Of a stretch of 64,000 nucleotides of DNA, positions 60,491 through 64,000 are shown in pieces; position 1 is the first letter of the stretch, and the number at the start of each line of letters is the position of its first letter. Source of the stretch: JADJPO01 sp963825645. GTDB taxonomy: Bacteria; Actinomycetota; Actinomycetes; Actinomycetales; Kineosporiaceae. The notes beneath the pieces are model-generated. The model was not told the DNA's origin, made no database searches, and was given only the letters and a program-made list of their open reading frames with translations. Location of the stretch: positions 124,001 to 188,000 of the forward strand of contig CAWGTT010000007.1 in NCBI GenBank assembly GCA_963825645.1. Direction: 5' to 3'. The translations under genes and the position numbers were made by a program.

Positions 60491-61000
60491 ATGTCAACCT
60501 CGTCCGCGGCGTCGCGGCAGCCGGGTTCTCAGGACGTCGAATCCGTGGAGCGGTTCATCCCGGCACCCGCCGAGACGATCTTCGATCTCCTCGCTGATCC
60601 GTCGCGTCATCGTGACATCGACGGTTCGGGCACCGTTCAGGGCGCCCCGGAGGGCTCACGCCGGCTGGGCCTGGGCGATCGCTTCGGCATGTCGATGAAG
60701 ATGGGGTTCGGCTACTCGATGGTGAGCGAGATCATCGAGTTCGAGGAGAATCGACGCATCGCCTGGCAGTCGACGTCGTCGGTTGCCCCCCTGGGCCTGG
60801 TCGTCGGTGGCCGCATCTGGCGCTACGAGCTCGAGCCACGTGACGGCGGGACCCTGGTCCGCGAGAGCTGGGACATCACGGGGGAGCGGATCAAGGCAAT
60901 GGTCCGTCCCTTGCGGGCCCGGACGAGGGTGAACATGCACAAGACGCTGGAACGGATCGAGCAGGTCGTCACGGCTCAGCATCCCGGCGGGGACGGCTGA
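60491..61000 (+). CDS. SRPBCC family (polyketide cyclase-like) protein
   Basis: 169 residues from ATG 60491. Opens with VESVERFIPAPAETIFDLLADPSRHRDIDGSGTV, then GDRFGMSMKMGFGYSMVSEIIEFEENRRIAWQS, IWRYELEPRDGGTLVRESWDI, and NMHKTLERIEQVV. A lipid- or aromatic-binding START fold; ligand unknown. Upstream in-frame starts are rejected because they run antisense through the WS/DGAT gene. Confidence 0.82.
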   Translation: MSTSSAASRQPGSQDVESVERFIPAPAETIFDLLADPSRHRDIDGSGTVQGAPEGSRRLGLGDRFGMSMKMGFGYSMVSEIIEFEENRRIAWQSTSSVAPLGLVVGGRIWRYELEPRDGGTLVRESWDITGERIKAMVRPLRARTRVNMHKTLERIEQVVTAQHPGGDG

Positions 61001-61122
61001 GTCCGCAGCCCGGATACCGACGTGCTCCGCCCGGTCACCACAGGGCACCGGGCGGAGCAGGAGTAGACGCGTAGGGTTCCCAGCAAGGCCAGGACCACCC
61101 CTCCTCGCCGGGGCGGGGTAGG

Positions 61123-61326
61123 CTACTCCGCGGTGTCGACCAGGATCGACACGCGCACGAGCGCACGCCACTGGTCCAGAGCGTCACCGCGCAGACCGAC
61201 CGACACCACGTCGACTGCCTTGATCTCACGCAACGTCTTCTGCGCCTCGGTCAGCGCGTTCTTCACGGCGCCGTCCGAGCTCTCGCTCGAGCTGCCTACC
61301 AGTTCGATGATCTTGGTTACGGCCAC
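61123..61326 (-). CDS. Dodecin (flavin-storage protein)
   Basis: 67 residues, full dodecin length. VTKIIELVGSSSESSDGAVKNAL, then TLREIKAVDVVSVGLRGDALDQWRALVRVSILVD. The Trp in LDQWRALV is the conserved residue that stacks on the bound flavin. GTG 61326 with GGAGG upstream is preferred to longer forms. Twelve copies would form a hollow sphere storing FMN or riboflavin. Confidence 0.93.
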   Translation of the reverse strand: MAVTKIIELVGSSSESSDGAVKNALTEAQKTLREIKAVDVVSVGLRGDALDQWRALVRVSILVDTAE

Positions 61327-61482
61327 GGAAACCTCCACTCGTCGAGCAGCACCCGTCTGACCCTGTGTGAGCGGGCTCACCTCTTCGCTGCCTGTTCAGC
61401 CTTCACCGCCTGATTGCCCCGTCGCCAGGACCACACGTCCCGGACCGGCCCGGTGGACGATCGGAGACCTGCGGCTGCCCCG

Positions 61483-61740
61483 CTACACCGGTCGGTCTTC
61501 CTTGGGCGTCGACTCGCCCTCAGCCACACGCTCGACAGGGTGCTCGACCAGGGCGAGCACTCGGCTGCTCATGAACCGCGCCGTACGCACCGGGGTTCCG
61601 GTTCGAGTCACCTCGACCACCTCGACCACGCCCCGGGCGATGCTGACCTCGACGCGACGCCCGGCTCGGCGAGCGGCGATCTCGTAGGTGCGGGAGCCGT
61701 CGCCGGCGTCGATGACGATCTCAACCCGGTCGCCTCTCAT
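61483..61740 (-). CDS. Hypothetical small protein
   Basis: 85 residues, not recognised. Basic, with a regular pattern of Val/Ile strands (VEIVIDAGDG, VEVSIARGVVEVVEVTRTG) and a short helix SSRVLALVEHPVERVAEG. It could be a small beta-rich domain. No membrane segment or Cys. The open frame is modest, so expression is uncertain. Confidence 0.4.
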   Translation of the reverse strand: MRGDRVEIVIDAGDGSRTYEIAARRAGRRVEVSIARGVVEVVEVTRTGTPVRTARFMSSRVLALVEHPVERVAEGESTPKEDRPV

Positions 61741-61883
61741 GTTCGCACCGATCCGTCGAACTCCACCGTCCGCCTCCTGTCCGGTCCCTCAGCATCATCG
61801 ACGGCGTGCGACCGGCCGGCCCCGAGGCGAACGTCATCAGGTCGCCACGCGAGACAACCTGCCGAACGCCCATGATCGACTTC

Positions 61884-61950
61884 CGAGTTCACCACAACCC
61901 CCTTCTCGGAGCGTCGGGGCCGTCCCCAGGCGGGGTTGTGGTGAATTCGG
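61884..61950. repeat. Inverted repeat with 19-nt arms
   Basis: 61884-61902 and 61932-61950 pair with one mismatch around a 29-nt loop. The arm core is TTCACCACAACCCC. It stands in the gap 11 nt from the stop of the LigD-type gene, so it may terminate that operon. Confidence 0.55.
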
Positions 61951-61960
61951 ACGGCAGAGA

Positions 61961-62392
61961 TCAGCACGGAGTCCCTGCCGGTCCCGCCGGCTGGCCATCC
62001 CCAGTCTCGCCGCGCGGTTGGTCCTTGGTGTAGTGCAGAAGCCAGCCCTGGTCGGTCCGAATCAGGGCGTACCGGTGAGCGCCGGTCCGGCCGTGCAGGG
62101 TGAACAGCATCCGTCGGTCGGTGCGATCGTGCTCCTGCCACCACCCGATATCCGCCACGCTCTTGTCCTCGTCCTCGTAGGTGAGGTGGTCGAGGTCGTG
62201 GTCGTCGACGGCGACGGCGAGCCGGTTGCGGGCCGGGTCGGTGGGCAGGCCGCGTGGCAGGGCCCATGACCGCAGCACGCTGTTCTCCTCCAGCCGCAGG
62301 TCGAAGTGCGGTCGGGGACGGCGGTGGTCGTGCAGCACGAAGGCCGGCCCCGCACCAGTCGTCGAGGTGGCGCTCCGGTCGGCGGTGGTCAT
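61961..62392 (-). CDS. Stand-alone LigD-type 3'-phosphoesterase domain protein
   Basis: 143 residues. The phosphoesterase signature is clear: FVLHDHRRPRPHFDLRLEENSVLRSWALPRGLP, then VAVDDHDLDHLTYEDE, IGWWQEHD, and RMLFTLHGRTGAHRYALIRT. In DNA ligase D this domain trims 3' ends during non-homologous end joining with His/Asp metal ligands. Here it is alone; no Ku, primase or ligase is in the window. The start overlaps the TetR stop by 4 nt. Confidence 0.82.
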   Translation of the reverse strand: MTTADRSATSTTGAGPAFVLHDHRRPRPHFDLRLEENSVLRSWALPRGLPTDPARNRLAVAVDDHDLDHLTYEDEDKSVADIGWWQEHDRTDRRMLFTLHGRTGAHRYALIRTDQGWLLHYTKDQPRGETGDGQPAGPAGTPC

Positions 62393-62982
62393 CGGAAGAT
62401 CCGGTCGAGCTGCTGGTCCGCCAGGGCCAGGGCCTGGTCCGGGGTGAAGAGCTCGATCAGCGTCGGACCGACCAGCCCCTGGACCATGGAGAACAGGGCG
62501 GCGGCCTCACCCTCGACGTCGACGCCGTCGATCAACTCGCCGGCCTCGGCCGCTGCGGTCAGCTGTGCTCGCGAGGTATCCAGGAGACGGGAGTAGCCCT
62601 CCCGGAGCACCGACGCGTAGGCCGGGGTGACGGTGGCGGCGGAGGAGAACGCGATGTTCACGCACGCCTCCTGCCGGCTGGGCTCGTCGACAGGCAGCAT
62701 CACCCGGAGCGCGGCGCGCAGGCTCTCTCGCCTGCTGGGCCCGTGGACGGGGGCCAGTGCGGCGTGCATCCGGGCCAGCACCCGATCGCGCATATGGGCG
62801 AGCGCGAAGAGCAACATGTCGCCCTTCGAGGCGAAGTAATGCTGGACCTGACCCATCGAGATCCCGGCTTGCGCCGCGACGTCGCGCAGGCTGACGGCAT
62901 CCAAGCCCCGGGCTCCGATCACCTCGAAGACCGCTTCGGCGATGGCGCGCCGGCGCTCGTCTGCGTCCACCTGCTTGGGCAC
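62389..62982 (-). CDS. TetR family regulator
   Basis: 197 residues from GTG 62982, with GGAGG at the right spacing; a GTG 18 nt upstream is also in frame. HTH: RRRAIAEAVFEVIGARGLDAVSLRDVAAQAGISMGQVQHYFASKGDMLLFAL. The C-terminal ligand domain is all helical. It overlaps the phosphoesterase gene and is divergent from a decayed hydrolase gene that may once have been its target. Confidence 0.88.
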   Translation of the reverse strand: MPKQVDADERRRAIAEAVFEVIGARGLDAVSLRDVAAQAGISMGQVQHYFASKGDMLLFALAHMRDRVLARMHAALAPVHGPSRRESLRAALRVMLPVDEPSRQEACVNIAFSSAATVTPAYASVLREGYSRLLDTSRAQLTAAAEAGELIDGVDVEGEAAALFSMVQGLVGPTLIELFTPDQALALADQQLDRIFR

Positions 62983-63110
62983 GGTGCCTCCATCAGCCAC
63001 AGTCTCAATGCAATCGTATTGTCAGCTCTCGTTCCGCTGGACACCATGCGAATGCATTGCCATAGGGTGGGGGGCGTCGATGGCCCGCAGACCAGGTATG
63101 CACACAACGG

Positions 63111-63245
63111 GGTGTGGCGATCGCCTACGAGAGCTTCGGCCACCTCGACCACGGAGAGCCACTGCTGCCGATCATGGGTCTTGGCCTGTCGACCCACTTC
63201 TCCTTCGGCGATGAAGCAGAACCCTTGGCGGGCGAGCGCGCACGT
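63111..63245 (+). pseudogene. Remnant of an alpha/beta hydrolase gene
   Basis: The plus-strand frame reads VAIAYESFGHLDHGEPLLPIMGLGLSTHF. This is the opening of alpha/beta hydrolases (IAYExFG...GEPLLLIMGLG), broken off before the nucleophile region. What follows has no hydrolase features and runs into the dinB promoter. Only about 40 codons survive. Confidence 0.55.
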
Positions 63246-63279
63246 CATGATCTAGTCGATGGGTGTCGGCCTGTTCCTA

Positions 63280-63291
63280 GAACATATGTTC
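63280..63291. promoter_or_regulatory. LexA (SOS) box upstream of dinB
   Basis: GAACATATGTTC is a perfect palindrome matching the actinobacterial SOS consensus GAAC-N4-GTTC. It ends 3 nt before the -10 hexamer TAGACT at 63295-63300, placed to block RNA polymerase. Confidence 0.88.
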
Positions 63292-63294
63292 GAA

Positions 63295-63300
63295 TAGACT
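63295..63300 (+). promoter_or_regulatory. -10 element of a leaderless promoter (dinB)
   Basis: TAGACT ends 6 nt before GTG 63307, directly after the LexA box. Confidence 0.55.
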
Positions 63301-63306
63301 GTCGAC

Positions 63307-64000
63307 GTGGCGGTCGGGCCCATGATCCTGCACGCCGACCTCGACGCCTTCTACGCGTCGGTCGAGCAGTTGCTGGACCCTGCGCTACGGGGATGTCCGA
63401 TCGCCGTCGGCGGCAGCGCTCGGGGCGGCGTGGTCCTCGCCGCGTCGTACGAGGCCAAGGCGTTCGGTGTTCGGGGCGGGATGGCCGGCTGGCGGGCCCG
63501 TCAGCTCTGCCCGACGCTCCAGTTCGTCCGCGGTCACTTCGGCGACTACCAGAAGCTGGCCGACACGGTGATCGACATCCTCTACGACGTCACACCCGCG
63601 GTGCAGCGCATCTCCATCGACGAGGCGTTCCTGGACGTCTCCGGCTCGACCCACCTGTTCGGCCCGCCGGCCGCGATCGGCGCCATGCTGCGTGACCGGG
63701 TGCGCGACGAGGTGGGGCTGCCGATCTCGGTCGGTGCCGCGCGGACGAAGCACCTGGCCAAGGTCGCCTCGCAGGTCGCCAAGCCCGATGGTCTGCTGGT
63801 CGTCGAGCCGGACGCCGAACGCCAGTTCCTCGACCCGCTGCCGGTGCGGCTGATGTGGGGCGTCGGGCCGGTGGCCGAACAGCGGCTGGCCGAACAGGGC
63901 ATCCGCACGATCGGCGACCTCGCCCGCAGCCCGTCGACGTGGGTTCAGGGCGTGCTCGGACAGGCGAACGGAGCGAAGCTGGCGGCCCTCGCCCTCAATG
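63307..64000 (+). CDS. dinB: DNA polymerase IV, Y family (N-terminal part)
   Basis: 231 residues before the window ends. GTG 63307 is chosen because a -10 ends 6 nt upstream; ATG 63322 is also in frame. Palm motifs: MILHADLDAFYASVEQLLDP with the first catalytic Asp, PIAVGGSARGGVVLAASYEAK (finger), RISIDEAFLDVSGS with the catalytic Asp-Glu pair, SVGAARTKHLAKVASQVAKPDG, and the thumb LPVRLMWGVGP. An error-prone translesion polymerase; the LexA box makes it SOS-induced. Confidence 0.95.
   Translation, partial: MAVGPMILHADLDAFYASVEQLLDPALRGCPIAVGGSARGGVVLAASYEAKAFGVRGGMAGWRARQLCPTLQFVRGHFGDYQKLADTVIDILYDVTPAVQRISIDEAFLDVSGSTHLFGPPAAIGAMLRDRVRDEVGLPISVGAARTKHLAKVASQVAKPDGLLVVEPDAERQFLDPLPVRLMWGVGPVAEQRLAEQGIRTIGDLARSPSTWVQGVLGQANGAKLAALALN

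Noticed and set aside
63007..63022. TetR operator CAATGCAATCGTATTG
   Set aside because: Only about five of eight pairs match as a palindrome, too weak to list as a site.
1..64000. tRNA, rRNA, insertion sequence, prophage or CRISPR
   Set aside because: No cloverleaf, transposase, integrase, phage gene or regular repeat-spacer array was recognised by eye; a tRNAscan or ISfinder search would settle it.

Overview
High-GC DNA with actinobacterial codon use, promoters and gene content: a CsoR-family persulfide sensor, a LexA-type SOS box, an IclR-controlled hut cluster, wax ester synthase/DGAT paralogues and a CbiMQO-type metal transporter. The organism is an Actinomycetota member, possibly Micrococcales or Propionibacteriales, though the order cannot be fixed from sequence alone. 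No tRNA, rRNA, CRISPR array or transposase was seen. Many genes appear to have leaderless transcripts: a TANNNT -10 hexamer ends exactly 6 nt before the start codon in at least eight cases.

Layout. 1-6.0 kb: the end of a PQQ-type sugar dehydrogenase, a VOC protein, an AraC regulator, a decayed intradiol dioxygenase, a lipase-like hydrolase and an acyl-CoA dehydrogenase. 6.0-8.8 kb: a diguanylate cyclase and a GntR regulator. 8.8-14.2 kb: a sulfide/persulfide module with a persulfide dioxygenase-rhodanese, a TauE/SafE exporter, two different sulfide:quinone oxidoreductases and a CstR-like repressor with two candidate operators. 14.2-17.3 kb: a DODA-type dioxygenase, a methyltransferase, a DUF2993 protein and a GyrI-like protein. 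17.3-20.1 kb: a cobalt/nickel ECF transporter (CbiM, PDGLE, CbiQ, CbiO) behind a Nur-like box. 20.2-24.1 kb: a tight operon for membrane electron transfer (Ala/Pro-rich exported protein, ApbE, heme membrane protein, NuoF-like flavoprotein, 3Fe-4S ferredoxin). 24.3-27.4 kb: a two-component system and a divergent exported protein.

27.4-29.5 kb: two CitE/HpcH-family lyases (malyl-CoA lyase/thioesterase type). 30.4-41.7 kb: histidine degradation, with IclR divergent from hutH, then hutU, an M20 amidohydrolase and hutF; hutI lies 3.3 kb away behind cinA, mmuM and an ArsR-SRPBCC pair. 42.2-45.4 kb: a TPP riboswitch and a ykoEDC thiamine-precursor ECF transporter. 45-55 kb: DUF1697, GNAT, a hydrolase, a GH31 glycosidase, two uncharacterised proteins and HrpA helicase. 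55-61.3 kb: class I aldolase, two WS/DGATs, a PPOX-fold protein, a hydrolase, SRPBCC and dodecin. 61.4-64 kb: a lone LigD-type phosphoesterase overlapping TetR, a hydrolase remnant, and SOS-controlled dinB running off the end.

Two families of long intergenic inverted repeats (12.5/13.8 kb and 20.2/32.8 kb) recur in the window. They are candidate dispersed hairpin elements, some in terminator positions.
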